A DNA stretch of 41,392 nucleotides from Acidobacteriota bacterium (GCA_021827245.1 JAKAWN010000007.1:1-41392), one strand, 5' to 3'; shown: positions 26,556 to 35,295, counted from the stretch's first letter. Notes: generated by a model not told the origin, from the letters alone. Program-made: numbers and translations.

Positions 26556-27762
26556 CTGGGGCGCCTTCCTCCGGATTTGTGCCCGGATCTGGCGGGGTAG
26601 CGCCGGTCGACTCCTTACTCGGTTCCTTCTTCTGAATCGCGGCCACATATGCGCTGAGCTCTTCGCTCAGCTGACCCCTCCACTCGGGGTCCGCAAGCGT
26701 CTTTTGGAACTCGATCTGCCTTTGCCGAAGGTAGCCCAAGGCTTGGTTGCCGTAATAACGCTTCATCAGCTCATCAGAGCCTTGCCGCACGATTAGGAAA
26801 TTCTCGGCAGCCTCAACAATCAGCTCGGTGCTTCCAGCCCTCGCGGTGAGTGTCTTTGTGTTGCCTTCTACCGCAAAGCCCTGAGCCTGCAAGGTGGACT
26901 GAACACCCACGAGCGACGGCGAACTGGAGTGGTGCGAAGCGAACAGGGCCGCCACTTTGGCGTAGTCTGTTTCCCATGCAGGCACCTTTGGTACCGACAG
27001 GGGGAACACGCCGGTGGGTGACTCGTCAACGATCAGTACCGGGTCTCCATCGTTCTCCGCGAACCGGATGCCCCCTTGGCCACGGGACGCTGCTGTGTAA
27101 CGATTCTGGTTTATACCTTCCAAAAGCGCGTGGGCGAAGGCACCGATTTCCCAGTCAAGAACGTGTAGGAGCGAAGTATATATGGGAAAGTGCGTCCCCG
27201 CGACAATCACCTCTTCCTCATGGATGCCGGCAGCTCCAGCAGTTGTTTGTGATTTTTCGTCGACTTGGTTGCGCGAGTGCCGACTGACACAACGGGCGAC
27301 TCCCTCAAGGGAAACCGATGTACTGTAGAGCACCCGCGACTTGGCATTGATCCTCTTCACAAGGCTTTCTCGCTCTTGCGTCGTGCCCGTGAAGCCGTAC
27401 AGCCAACAAATTGGACACATTCCGCATAGCTCCGGAATATAGCACTTCTCATTCCAACCCGATCGATCGCGTAATTCATGTATTGTTCGCCGGTCGACAC
27501 CACGCCGCTTGGTTCCTGCCCATATCGCCTTCTCTACGCTCTTTCCGTCGGGTGCCAGAACGGCGTCCTTTTCGGTTATGGTCGTGGCGATATCCGTGCC
27601 GTCGCCAAATCGCACATGGCCTGTGACCTCTAGCAAAGCACTTACAACGACGGTCTTGGAAATGGGTGCGTTGACGCCCGTGTACTGCGTTGTGCGCAGA
27701 CTGTCACCAGTCTTCGTGACCCGCGGTGTTGCGGAGTTATCCTTTTTCTGTTTCGACGGCAT
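26530..27762 (-). CDS. cas7: Cas7 backbone subunit, Csc2-like
   Basis: The product has 410 residues and starts after GGGAGGTCAGGA. The RAMP strand SALLEVTGHVRFGDGTDIAT is followed by a loop with RRGVDRRTIHELRDRSGW and a Cys cluster around residue 107-119 (CGMCPICWLYGFTG). That cluster, close to an YG(F/S) motif, resembles the Cys motif of type I-D Csc2. Another typical feature is the later LEGINQNRYTAASRGQGG. The last ~25 residues (from KEPSKESTG) are a polar acidic tail probably absent from the folded core. Multiple copies should form the helical backbone along the crRNA. Confidence 0.8.
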   Translation of the reverse strand: MPSKQKKDNSATPRVTKTGDSLRTTQYTGVNAPISKTVVVSALLEVTGHVRFGDGTDIATTITEKDAVLAPDGKSVEKAIWAGTKRRGVDRRTIHELRDRSGWNEKCYIPELCGMCPICWLYGFTGTTQERESLVKRINAKSRVLYSTSVSLEGVARCVSRHSRNQVDEKSQTTAGAAGIHEEEVIVAGTHFPIYTSLLHVLDWEIGAFAHALLEGINQNRYTAASRGQGGIRFAENDGDPVLIVDESPTGVFPLSVPKVPAWETDYAKVAALFASHHSSSPSLVGVQSTLQAQGFAVEGNTKTLTARAGSTELIVEAAENFLIVRQGSDELMKRYYGNQALGYLRQRQIEFQKTLADPEWRGQLSEELSAYVAAIQKKEPSKESTGATPPDPGTNPEEGAPDDAAGRSE

Positions 27763-27778
27763 TTTTCCTGACCTCCCG

Positions 27779-28390
27779 TTATGAACGCGCCCTGCGAGTA
27801 TTGATCAGAAGAAGCGCAAGGGTTCTGGCTTGGACCTCATCGAGAAACTTACCCCAAGGCCCCGTGTCCTTGCCGTGTGTCTGATGCAAGGAGGCTAGAC
27901 GAGACTCTAGCTCGGTCTTTGGATTGCTCTTGCGAAAAGTTTCCCAGGCATCTCGTATCGCGGAGATGGCCTCATTCCGTTTCAGCTCGGCTTCCTTCAA
28001 AACTTGCTGTGCGGAGGCTCGATCTGAATCCGTCGCATCCTTTAGCTGCTTTTCAGCCGCGTCGTAAGCATTGTCACACCGTTTCAGCTCATCCTGCGCA
28101 TTCGCAATTGCCGTGTCGTCTTTTGCGCCTGGATTGAGGACATCAAAGACCTGCCGTTTGCACCACCGGTCGTCCTGGCTCTCCGCCTGGTCAGCCTCTT
28201 GGCACACGACATAAAGAAACTTCGCTGCCCGGCAGTCCACGAAATCGCGGGCAATGACGTCGGTATACTTTCGGGCGATGCCAGAGACAGCAGACCCACT
28301 CTTGCGGACCTCCCTTTCAACCAGTGGCCGCACAAGATCGAGCAGATAATTAGAAAAGCTGATCACATCATCATAGACGTTGCAATCCAT
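27779..28390 (-). CDS. Predicted internally translated small subunit (Cas11-like)
   Basis: Within the large-subunit gene an ATG at 28390 is in frame (codon 501) and is preceded by AGGAGG (28398-28403) at the ideal 7-nt spacing. Translation from it would give 203 residues, identical to the large subunit's C-terminus. This part is mostly helical, with a long coiled-coil-like stretch (DELKRCDNAYDAAEKQLKDA, then RASAQQVLKEAELKRNEAIS), as expected of a Cas11-type helical bundle. In type I-B, I-C and I-D systems Cas11 is known to be made in this way from inside the large-subunit gene. The call rests on the ribosome site and fold character, not on expression data. Confidence 0.55.
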   Translation of the reverse strand: MDCNVYDDVISFSNYLLDLVRPLVEREVRKSGSAVSGIARKYTDVIARDFVDCRAAKFLYVVCQEADQAESQDDRWCKRQVFDVLNPGAKDDTAIANAQDELKRCDNAYDAAEKQLKDATDSDRASAQQVLKEAELKRNEAISAIRDAWETFRKSNPKTELESRLASLHQTHGKDTGPWGKFLDEVQARTLALLLINTRRARS

Positions 28391-29890
28391 TCTCGGGCCT
28401 CCTAACGCGTAAGCCATTTTGGCCGCGTACGCGGTGTTTCCGATGAACTCGCGCTCAAAATTCCGAACGCCCCGCGGTAGAATGTCGCGTTCGAAACCGA
28501 ACCCCTTTTCAGGTTGCCGAGCTTGGGTGGCGAGGTATAAGGCGGCAAAGGGGCGTCCCTCCACGATGGTGCGGGTCATGCCTTGAGCGGTGATCTTCCG
28601 GTCTCCCGTTTCGTAGTATGCCGGCAAGTGAGCGAAATAAGAGAGCCCAACGGCAACGTGAGGGTGGATCTCTGACCAGAAATTCGGCTGGCTCCCTTCC
28701 ACTTGGACCCGCATCGGACGGTCAAGGCGCCTGAGCAGCGGCTCATGGTTCCGCAGTTGCATGTACACTTGAGTCTTGGAATCCATCTGCCCGTGTTTCG
28801 CGGACTTTGACAGGAGCAGATACCGACTGGGCACAACCGAGAGCGAAGCCGTTCGGTTGATGAGCTTGAGGGCCACCAGCCCCGAAACACCCTGGAGGTG
28901 TTCATGAAGAGCAAATACTTCTAGAAAGTTATCTGCGGGCAGCTCCAAAACGCTCATTTCGTTGGAGGGAACTATGCCCGACAGCAATCCAATGTAAGCA
29001 CAATTCGCGCAGAGGCTTGGGAACTTGTCTCTGGGCCCAGGTTGCTCGTACCATTGCTTCTTATTCTCCGGGAGAAAGAACTTTCCACCTTGGATTAACT
29101 CACCGTGCTGGCCGCAGATTAGGCACGAGGCGCCGGTCTTGATGTTACCCGCAGCACCGCCCTGCTTTGCAGGGCCGTCGAGGCGGACGAAGCTCAAGGG
29201 CGCAGGCGAAGACGTGGATATGTCGTGTGTAGTCGTGAATTGCAGTTTCTCTGCCTTGGATTGAGCCTGGAAAAGTTTCGGGTGCGCTGCGACGGAGATC
29301 CGGAGCGCAGCCTCTATTTCCGTGCCTTTCCATGCCGCCGGGAGTTCAATGGCACCTATCGCTCTTCCGCGCCGCAACGCCGAGAACGTTGCCTTGATTC
29401 CATCCTCAATCGCAGTTCGCGCAAGATCGGAGGCTTGGAAGCTTTGCCATATCTCCTGCGCGTCAGTGGAAACTGCATCTGATGGAGTTCTTATTGCTGA
29501 CAGCATCGCCATCCCCTCAACTACCTGAAGTGGGATAACGGCGTGACGTTTATATAGATATTTGAGAAGAAGGCCGGTAAACACACCGTAGGCGATGCGC
29601 ATTCGAGGCTCGACTGGCACCGGAACAGATAGCAGGTGCGTCGCAGGTGGAAAGTCAAGAAGCCGCTCGAAGCGGGTCGTCGGCGTCGACTCTGACGCGT
29701 AGCGGACATAAAATCCATCGTCGTCGCAAGCAAACAGCCCCGCAGCCCGAAGCAGGTTCCTGAAGTCCTGTTCGGCGTGTTGGCCGAGGTGGGGCTTCAA
29801 AGTGCCCGCGGCGCGGACCGCCTCTTGAGGCGTTTCCGTGTTAGCTAGCAAAGCCCAAATAATCTTCTGAATGCTCTCCTGCGGTGTCAT
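27779..29890 (-). CDS. CRISPR large subunit with zinc finger, without HD domain (Cas10d/Cas8-like)
   Basis: The protein has 703 residues. A four-Cys zinc finger is formed by CLIC (256-259) and CANC (294-297), followed by AYIGLLSGIVP. Both Cas10d and several Cas8 proteins have a zinc finger here. I see no HD motif at the N-terminus and no GGDD-type cyclase motif, so a Cas10 palm, if present, is inactive. The C-terminal ~200 residues are helical and may also be made separately. The ATG overlaps the HD nuclease stop as ATGA (29887-29890). Gene order and the Csc2-like Cas7 favour Cas10d. Its length is near the size expected for a Cas10d that lacks the HD part. The role is PAM recognition and R-loop formation in Cascade. 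Confidence 0.7.
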   Translation of the reverse strand: MTPQESIQKIIWALLANTETPQEAVRAAGTLKPHLGQHAEQDFRNLLRAAGLFACDDDGFYVRYASESTPTTRFERLLDFPPATHLLSVPVPVEPRMRIAYGVFTGLLLKYLYKRHAVIPLQVVEGMAMLSAIRTPSDAVSTDAQEIWQSFQASDLARTAIEDGIKATFSALRRGRAIGAIELPAAWKGTEIEAALRISVAAHPKLFQAQSKAEKLQFTTTHDISTSSPAPLSFVRLDGPAKQGGAAGNIKTGASCLICGQHGELIQGGKFFLPENKKQWYEQPGPRDKFPSLCANCAYIGLLSGIVPSNEMSVLELPADNFLEVFALHEHLQGVSGLVALKLINRTASLSVVPSRYLLLSKSAKHGQMDSKTQVYMQLRNHEPLLRRLDRPMRVQVEGSQPNFWSEIHPHVAVGLSYFAHLPAYYETGDRKITAQGMTRTIVEGRPFAALYLATQARQPEKGFGFERDILPRGVRNFEREFIGNTAYAAKMAYALGGPRMDCNVYDDVISFSNYLLDLVRPLVEREVRKSGSAVSGIARKYTDVIARDFVDCRAAKFLYVVCQEADQAESQDDRWCKRQVFDVLNPGAKDDTAIANAQDELKRCDNAYDAAEKQLKDATDSDRASAQQVLKEAELKRNEAISAIRDAWETFRKSNPKTELESRLASLHQTHGKDTGPWGKFLDEVQARTLALLLINTRRARS
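28391..28403 (-). promoter_or_regulatory. Internal ribosome binding site in the large-subunit gene
   Basis: The minus strand reads AGGAGG, then CCCGAGA, then ATG. The site is encoded within codons for Leu-Gly-Gly-Pro-Arg-Met. It is stronger than the ribosome sites in front of several of the cas genes themselves, which argues against chance. Confidence 0.6.
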
Positions 29891-30846
29891 CGCCTTGTGC
29901 GCCTCCGAGACCCCTCCCTGCCGACAGAGCTTTTCCCGGTCTGCTGACGGACTTCCTCAGCCAAACGCTTCAGGTCCCAATCCACTCTCACAGGATGGTA
30001 TCGAACCACCAGCTCCTTGACGAGGGGTCCGGATTGTTCGGCAGGGAGCCGATCCCGCTCCAGCCGGACCGTGCCCACTCTAAGGCCGTTCCACTCTTCT
30101 TCTGGCTTCGGTTCGGCGGATGCACTCACGCTCACGTCGCCAAAGAAATCCTCGCGATCGGGCTGCTCAGATCCTTCTTCCAGATACTGCACCACATACT
30201 CGGCCCACCGAGAACCTGCGTGATCGGCTACGATTAGCCGGTACAAGTCTCTGACCAGTTCATCTCCGTATTGTGCGCAAGCGCTAATGACACGATCTGG
30301 TTGGAAGGAATGGTGCAAACGGATGAGGTTGAGAATGTATTCTCGGCTCTGCGGGTCCTCTTGCAAATCGACGGCGCCATCCCGGTACGGAAGCAGGTCA
30401 TCCTCGTTAACCTCGGCGGCGTGATTGCCGAAGGGCGCATCAAGGTCCACCCGGAAATCCTGCGCGTCCACGGTGGGCCAGAGACGACGATGAGACCCTG
30501 ACTGAACGAAGGCCAAGTAGCGTTCTGCGGCGCCGGCCGGGGAGAGCCCTGTCCCGGAGTCACTTGGGGCATAAAAATCTCTACGCAGCTTGTCGGGACC
30601 GATCTTGAGCCCCTTAATGAACTCCGACCGCGCTCCGACCTTTTTTCCTATGTCATGGAGTCTGGCAGCGGCTCGCTGTCTGCCGCCAACACCTGGCCAG
30701 AGCCATTCCAGCATTGCGACGACATGGCCGATGTGCTCCTCAACCGATATGAGGACCAACTGGCTCACAACTCCCGGGTCTTCTTGGCTCCTAACCTGAA
30801 TGATCTTGCCAGGTACAAACAGCGCCGGATTGGCGTTAGGTATCAC
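29887..30846 (-). CDS. Stand-alone HD nuclease (Cas3''-like)
   Basis: This 319-residue protein has metal-binding motifs of Cas3-type HD nucleases: His38/His41 in EEHIGHV, the core ARLHDIGKK with His64-Asp65, His178-His179 in IRLHHSF, and Asp208-His209 in VADHAGS. These ligands should bind two metals and degrade single-stranded DNA. The start is GTG and overlaps the helicase stop as GTGA; its own stop overlaps the large subunit start. In type I-D this domain is fused to the N-terminus of Cas10d, while here it is a gene of its own in just that position. The C-terminal ~90 residues (from about 225) are acidic and then basic, and look like an added tail. Confidence 0.85.
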   Translation of the reverse strand: MIPNANPALFVPGKIIQVRSQEDPGVVSQLVLISVEEHIGHVVAMLEWLWPGVGGRQRAAARLHDIGKKVGARSEFIKGLKIGPDKLRRDFYAPSDSGTGLSPAGAAERYLAFVQSGSHRRLWPTVDAQDFRVDLDAPFGNHAAEVNEDDLLPYRDGAVDLQEDPQSREYILNLIRLHHSFQPDRVISACAQYGDELVRDLYRLIVADHAGSRWAEYVVQYLEEGSEQPDREDFFGDVSVSASAEPKPEEEWNGLRVGTVRLERDRLPAEQSGPLVKELVVRYHPVRVDWDLKRLAEEVRQQTGKSSVGREGSRRRTRR

Positions 30847-32828
30847 CTTTGGTTCTCCTCGGCGGGCTCAAACCAGTAGACGGGAAGCTCAGTCTCGGCC
30901 GAATCCTTGTACAGAATCGTCCCGAAGGTGCGAAGAACGGATTCGTTTGGAGAACGGGTGTAGCCTGGCCACCTCGCTCTTTCAGCCTGCGTCTTGGCCC
31001 ATTCATTCCTCGCCCGCTTGTGGTAAACAAGGCCCACGTCCTCGCTGGGGAGTATTCTCTGGCGGATCCCGGCCACATCTGGCACGACCAAAATGAGGGG
31101 AAGGTCAAGCCCGTAGACAGCCTGAACCTTGTTATCCTGATTCTGTGTTTGAGCGCGTGGCCTGAGTCCTGCGAACCGTAATGCCTCAATCAGTGTTCGC
31201 TCTCTTGAGCCTCCAACCGCAATGCGCTGTGTATATTGATTGCCTTCGTTATACCCTTCGAAGACCCATGCGCAGGAGGGAGCTATGTGCGCCGCGCCGG
31301 AGATTGGCACGAGGAGTTTTTCCTTGATCTCCTTTCCTCGCCAAAAGTCACGCGCCGGAATCCCGCCTATGTGGTCCCCTCCCCGACCCTTCTCCCAGCG
31401 CACCAATGGAATCGACGGTTCCCAGTCACGGGTGATCACAACCCCTTTCTCCCACAGTTCCCAATTCTCTTGTACAAAGTCGTAGACATATCGGTACAAG
31501 CTTACGTCTTGGAGGTACTCCAGTCGCAGGGGGACATCTTTCAGATCGGGGACGCGATTCAGCTCGTTCAAGTCCTCCTTCACTTGAGCGTCCAGTGGAC
31601 CTCCCGGTTGTCGTTGCTGCATGAGCTGCCAAAGCGGCTTGGTAGCCTCGGAAATTCTGTCTCCGTTGGGATTTATCAGGTATATTTCACCGGTTTCTCC
31701 CATACGTCTAGCACAGCGGCCCACCCGTTGGATGAAGCTATCCGGCTCGCAAAGATCGGTGATCATCACGTCGCACGAGATATCTACGCCGACCTCCATC
31801 GCAGACGTTGTCAGAAGCACAAACGGCTGCCGGTGCTCCGGCTGGCCATCAGGCTTCCATGGATTATCAAGTGCTTTAAGCCGTCCAAGAACGCGCAACC
31901 GATATGTTGGCATTTGGTGGCCGTGGTATGTGAGGACATTCCCGGTAACGGCGTCGCCATTCAATGAAGCGGTAGTCGTCAGCGAAGCTCTCTCGGGGTC
32001 ACGGGCACGGGCCCCGTCACTAAACTGTTTCCATAGCCCGTGAAGCGAAATGTCATCCAGAGAGTGGGCCAAACCCGAAGGTACTACTCTTCTTGTCACC
32101 ACAATGACGCGTTTACCCTGGTCAAAGAAATCGAAAGACCTGTTGACGACATCCGAAGCCGCGACTAGACCTCCGTAAACGAGAGCCCCGCTCTTGTTCT
32201 CATGATCCTCAACTTTGTCGAAAAACTTGCCTTCATCCTTGCCTCGTGGAAAGTGTTCGTGGCTCGGGTCCTCCAACGCCTCTTTGAGCGAAGGAGGTAG
32301 CGTTGCGGAAAGAAGGACGGTCTGGACGCGACGTTCATATGTGAGCTTTTTCAGCAGAAACCAGAGATGCGAAAACGCCACCTCTTCATAAGCGTGGGCT
32401 TCATCGAGAATCAGAATCGCCTTCCGGTCGTGGGCGAACCCAATCCGGTAAGGGTAAAGATAACTCCATCGCTTCTTTCCATAGCCAAAAAGCCGATACA
32501 GGAATTTATCTAAATTGGTCAAAATCACATCACTGTGATAAAAACGTTGGTCGTCCGCGTCGCCAGTGTCAATAGCTATGGTCCTTCCGACGGCAAGACC
32601 CTTCACGCGTTCGTGCTGGTCTTGAAGAAGGGCTTTGGTCGGATACAAGACCAAGATTCGTTTGCCGGTTTCCAGGGCAGGTAGCAGCGCAGCCTCAGTC
32701 TTGCCGCTGCCCGTACCGGCGAAAATAAGAGTATTCTTACCGGCCAAAATGCTTGCCCACGCGCTTTCCTGGAATGCGCGCGGTGTATTAATACCCGCGC
32801 GTAAGTAAGCTTCATGGATGTCAATCAT
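30843..32828 (-). CDS. cas3: Cas3' helicase without HD domain
   Basis: The protein has 661 residues of superfamily 2 helicase. Motifs in order: Walker A AGTGSGKTEA (37-46), VLYPTKALLQDQ (Ia), DEAH in LILDEAHAYEEV (142-145), SAT in VLLSATLPPS (174-176), and motif VI QRVGRCARR (367-375), with STSAMEVGVDIS-like motif V before it. No nuclease domain is present; the HD part is the next gene, overlapping as GTGA. It should unwind the target strand for degradation after Cascade binding. It lies 32 bp after cas6. The C-terminal ~130 residues, including a Cys-containing insert, may contact Cascade. Confidence 0.92.
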   Translation of the reverse strand: MIDIHEAYLRAGINTPRAFQESAWASILAGKNTLIFAGTGSGKTEAALLPALETGKRILVLYPTKALLQDQHERVKGLAVGRTIAIDTGDADDQRFYHSDVILTNLDKFLYRLFGYGKKRWSYLYPYRIGFAHDRKAILILDEAHAYEEVAFSHLWFLLKKLTYERRVQTVLLSATLPPSLKEALEDPSHEHFPRGKDEGKFFDKVEDHENKSGALVYGGLVAASDVVNRSFDFFDQGKRVIVVTRRVVPSGLAHSLDDISLHGLWKQFSDGARARDPERASLTTTASLNGDAVTGNVLTYHGHQMPTYRLRVLGRLKALDNPWKPDGQPEHRQPFVLLTTSAMEVGVDISCDVMITDLCEPDSFIQRVGRCARRMGETGEIYLINPNGDRISEATKPLWQLMQQRQPGGPLDAQVKEDLNELNRVPDLKDVPLRLEYLQDVSLYRYVYDFVQENWELWEKGVVITRDWEPSIPLVRWEKGRGGDHIGGIPARDFWRGKEIKEKLLVPISGAAHIAPSCAWVFEGYNEGNQYTQRIAVGGSRERTLIEALRFAGLRPRAQTQNQDNKVQAVYGLDLPLILVVPDVAGIRQRILPSEDVGLVYHKRARNEWAKTQAERARWPGYTRSPNESVLRTFGTILYKDSAETELPVYWFEPAEENQR

Positions 32829-32860
32829 CGGTTGCTCTTAGTTGCTTCCTGTTCTCACGT

Positions 32861-34048
32861 TTATCCGTGCACTTGGTAGTGCCCGTTGCCCCAGGCAGTG
32901 TGTTTGCCAACATGGACGAATTCACCCACAGTGAGCCACGGCAAAAATTCGCTCACTTCGCCCCCGTAGGTAGCCTCGCCCACGAAGCCGGAAAGCTCGT
33001 GGCGCTGGCGGGTCTTGGAGGACGTGCGAAAGCGTTCGACCCAGTCGGTCTGAGCGGAGACGGTTCGAACTCTCTCGGCACGTTCCCCGAGCCCACGAAA
33101 ATCCTCCTCCATTGGGCCCTCGCCAAAGAACGTGCTGAGTGCATTTATGCGGTCGCGCAGGCGCTTGAAGACATGGTGGAATTCCGGGCGGCGTATTACT
33201 TCGCCATCGGCACGGAGAAACGTCGGTGTCAGAAATCGGATCGTAATTCGTTGTGTTGGCCCGCGGCCGTTTGAGTCGCGAAGCTCTTGCAGGCGGGCAC
33301 TGATCCATCCTTGAGATCCGACGCTGGCGGGCGCGCGAAACAACTTATCGGCCGACGTGTATACGACGTGCGGGGACCCTGCCGCCGTGAAAGGCTGCGC
33401 TATTCCCTTAGGGCGCGGGGACCGCGCTCCTACGAACGGGTGCGGCGTTGCTTCGGCTGCTGATGCCGGCTGGGAAGCCGGCGGTAGGACTGCCAGTGCC
33501 GACGTGAGGGGCGGCGCTACATCCGGCGCCGGGTGGCTCGCGTCGTTTGAGGAGACACCGGTCTGCTGGACTTGTTCCAGCGTGCATCTGGCGCGATTCA
33601 GCCCCAGCCCCTCGCTTGCAAGCTCCCGAAACGACAGAACGAAGTAAGGCAGAAAATCGAGGGCCCGGCCAATGAGGACTAGGCCGAACTCGAACCGCTG
33701 GCCCCTCTCGAACCGTGTCTGCTGCGTGAGCGGCGCTCGAAAGACAAATGGGCGCGGGATGTCCTGATTCTTCGAAAGCCGCTCTGAGCCGGGCGGCGGT
33801 GAGGGTTCAAAAACCGCCTTGTATGGGCAGGAAGCGGCCAGCGGGCAGGATTTCGTGTCCCTACATTGCGGGATACAGCAGAGCCGCCGGAAGGCATGGC
33901 CGAAGCCGCCGCGAAGCATATTGCCCTTGTTTACGGCGGGCACTTGCAGCGCTTCCTGGGGCTCGATTGTGAAACGAAAAAGGCCAATCGGAAGGTTAAG
34001 TGCAATCAGATCGTCGGCCATGGCCAGACCGTAAAAACGGTTTCCCAT
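32861..34048 (-). CDS. cas6: Cas6 crRNA-processing endoribonuclease with an in-frame palindromic insert
   Basis: This 395-residue protein is the first gene of the cas operon. The ATG at 34021 (MADDLIAL) is an equally good start; neither has a clear ribosome site. Cas6-family marks: LRGGFGHAFRRLCCIPQC, a Cys group (C57, C58, C62, C68, C74) with CPYKAVFEP, IPRPFVFRAP, and the C-terminal RAMP loop HVGKHTAWGNGHYQV. It should cut the repeat transcript at the hairpin base. Residues about 165-232 are Pro/Ala-rich and fit no fold; they are encoded by DNA with two short perfect palindromes (33413-33427 and 33465-33482), apparently an inserted repeat that kept the frame. It is longer than most Cas6 proteins, partly for this reason. 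Confidence 0.85.
   Translation of the reverse strand: MGNRFYGLAMADDLIALNLPIGLFRFTIEPQEALQVPAVNKGNMLRGGFGHAFRRLCCIPQCRDTKSCPLAASCPYKAVFEPSPPPGSERLSKNQDIPRPFVFRAPLTQQTRFERGQRFEFGLVLIGRALDFLPYFVLSFRELASEGLGLNRARCTLEQVQQTGVSSNDASHPAPDVAPPLTSALAVLPPASQPASAAEATPHPFVGARSPRPKGIAQPFTAAGSPHVVYTSADKLFRAPASVGSQGWISARLQELRDSNGRGPTQRITIRFLTPTFLRADGEVIRRPEFHHVFKRLRDRINALSTFFGEGPMEEDFRGLGERAERVRTVSAQTDWVERFRTSSKTRQRHELSGFVGEATYGGEVSEFLPWLTVGEFVHVGKHTAWGNGHYQVHG
33353..33556. repeat. Palindrome-containing insert within cas6
   Basis: This part of cas6 holds GCGCGG/CCGCGC around GGA (33413-33427) and GCCGGCT/AGCCGGC around GGGA (33465-33482). It translates to low-complexity Pro/Ala sequence. The structure resembles dispersed REP-like intergenic repeats more than coding sequence. 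Boundaries are estimates from where Cas6-like sequence stops and resumes. Confidence 0.5.
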
Positions 34049-34206
34049 TCTACTGAATCGTCGCCGGTTTGTCCGTCATTTCGTATCAGTCTGCCTGCCT
34101 GAAGCGCAACACCAAACATTGCCAAAAGAATTAATCCGCGAACGCGAACGCTGTTTGCAAGCTCCCGCAAGGCGTGTAGCGGTCCTCCCCTCACGGACGG
34201 TGAACT
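34049..34206. promoter_or_regulatory. Divergent promoter region of the cas operon and the integrase
   Basis: These 158 bp separate the starts of cas6 (minus) and the integrase (plus), so both promoters should lie here. No palindrome or promoter boxes could be picked with confidence. Confidence 0.45.
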
Positions 34207-35295
34207 ATGGGAACGATATACCGAAGAGGCCGAATCTGGTGGATCAAATACTACCGGAACGGCAAGCCGTTCCGCGAGACCAGCAGGTCCAAAAAGGCTT
34301 CGGATGCCAAGCGGTTGCTCCGGAGGCGCGAGGGAGAAATTGGGGCGGGTTCGTTCGTTGGTCCATGCGCTGAGCGGGTGCGATTCGAAGAATTGGCCGA
34401 GGGTTTTCTGAACGATTACCAAGCCAATGGCCGGAAATCCTTGGTGTGGGCCAGACGACGAATTGAGAACCACTTGATGCCATTTTTCGAAGGTCTGCGG
34501 GTGGTGGAAATCACAAGCGAGCGTGTCCGCGCCTATACGATCAAACGGCAGCAGGAAGGGGCGAGCAACGGGAGCATCAACCGGGAACTGGCAGCGCTCA
34601 AGCGCATGTTCAATCTGGCGGCCGAGATGACGCCGCCAAAAGTCGCTCGCGCACCATATATTCCGATGCTCAAGGAGAGCAATGTCCGCAAGGGCTTTTT
34701 CGAACATGGCGACTATTTGGCGCTTCGGCGCGAATTGCCCTCGTACTTGAAGCCGGCGCTCACGTTTGGATACTACACCGGGGCACGCGAAGGGGAAGTG
34801 CTGAACCTGAAATGGCATCAAGTCGATCTGGAAGCTCGCACGGTGCATCTCGATCCCGGAACGACGAAAAACGATCAACCTCGGACGATCCCCCTGATTG
34901 GAGAGCTGCTCGAAACCCTGCGGGCGCAAAAGGCCTTTTGCGAGTCGAGTTTCCCAGGGTGCACGTATGTGTTTTTCAGGAAAGGCAACCGAATCGGCAA
35001 TTTCCAAAGAGCGTGGAAGTCGGCCTGTACCCGTGCCGGCATATCGGGAAAGCTGTTCCACGATCTCCGGCGCAGTGCTGTGCGAAACATGGTACGGGCG
35101 GGCGTTCCGGAACGTGTGGCCATGGCAATTACCGGTCACAAGACCCGCTCGGTGTTCGACCGGTACAACATTGTGGCGGAGCGCGATTTGCACGAGGCGG
35201 CTCGTCGGCTGGACGCGCACCTCAGTGCTTCGGCTGAGCACAGCAGGAGCGAGCCTTCTGAAACCGTTTCCAGCCCTTCAAGAAAATCTAAGTAA
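34207..35295 (+). CDS. Tyrosine recombinase (phage/island integrase)
   Basis: This 362-residue protein has an N-terminal Arg/Lys-rich DNA-binding part (MGTIYRRGRIWWIKYYRNGK, with a short AP2/Arm-like fold), a SAM-like core-binding domain (about 58-140) and the catalytic domain. Catalytic residues fit Arg194 (YYTGAREGEVLNL), Lys221, His285 and Arg288 (FHDLRRSAVRNM), His311 (ITGHKTRSVFDRY) and Tyr320. All are present, so it should be active. It is divergent from cas6 and convergent with the addA-like gene. An integrase at the edge of a cas locus suggests that the block moved by site-specific recombination. The expected attachment site was not found. Confidence 0.93.
   Translation: MGTIYRRGRIWWIKYYRNGKPFRETSRSKKASDAKRLLRRREGEIGAGSFVGPCAERVRFEELAEGFLNDYQANGRKSLVWARRRIENHLMPFFEGLRVVEITSERVRAYTIKRQQEGASNGSINRELAALKRMFNLAAEMTPPKVARAPYIPMLKESNVRKGFFEHGDYLALRRELPSYLKPALTFGYYTGAREGEVLNLKWHQVDLEARTVHLDPGTTKNDQPRTIPLIGELLETLRAQKAFCESSFPGCTYVFFRKGNRIGNFQRAWKSACTRAGISGKLFHDLRRSAVRNMVRAGVPERVAMAITGHKTRSVFDRYNIVAERDLHEAARRLDAHLSASAEHSRSEPSETVSSPSRKSK

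Noticed and set aside
27779..29890. Large subunit as an active type III Cas10
   Set aside because: No GGDD motif, no Csm/Cmr genes, and a Cas3' helicase is present; a type I effector fits better.
34006..35241. Minus-strand frame of 411 residues with a hydrophobic segment near its end
   Set aside because: Antisense to the intact tyrosine integrase; the hydrophobic stretch falls in the divergent intergenic region and lacks its own start.
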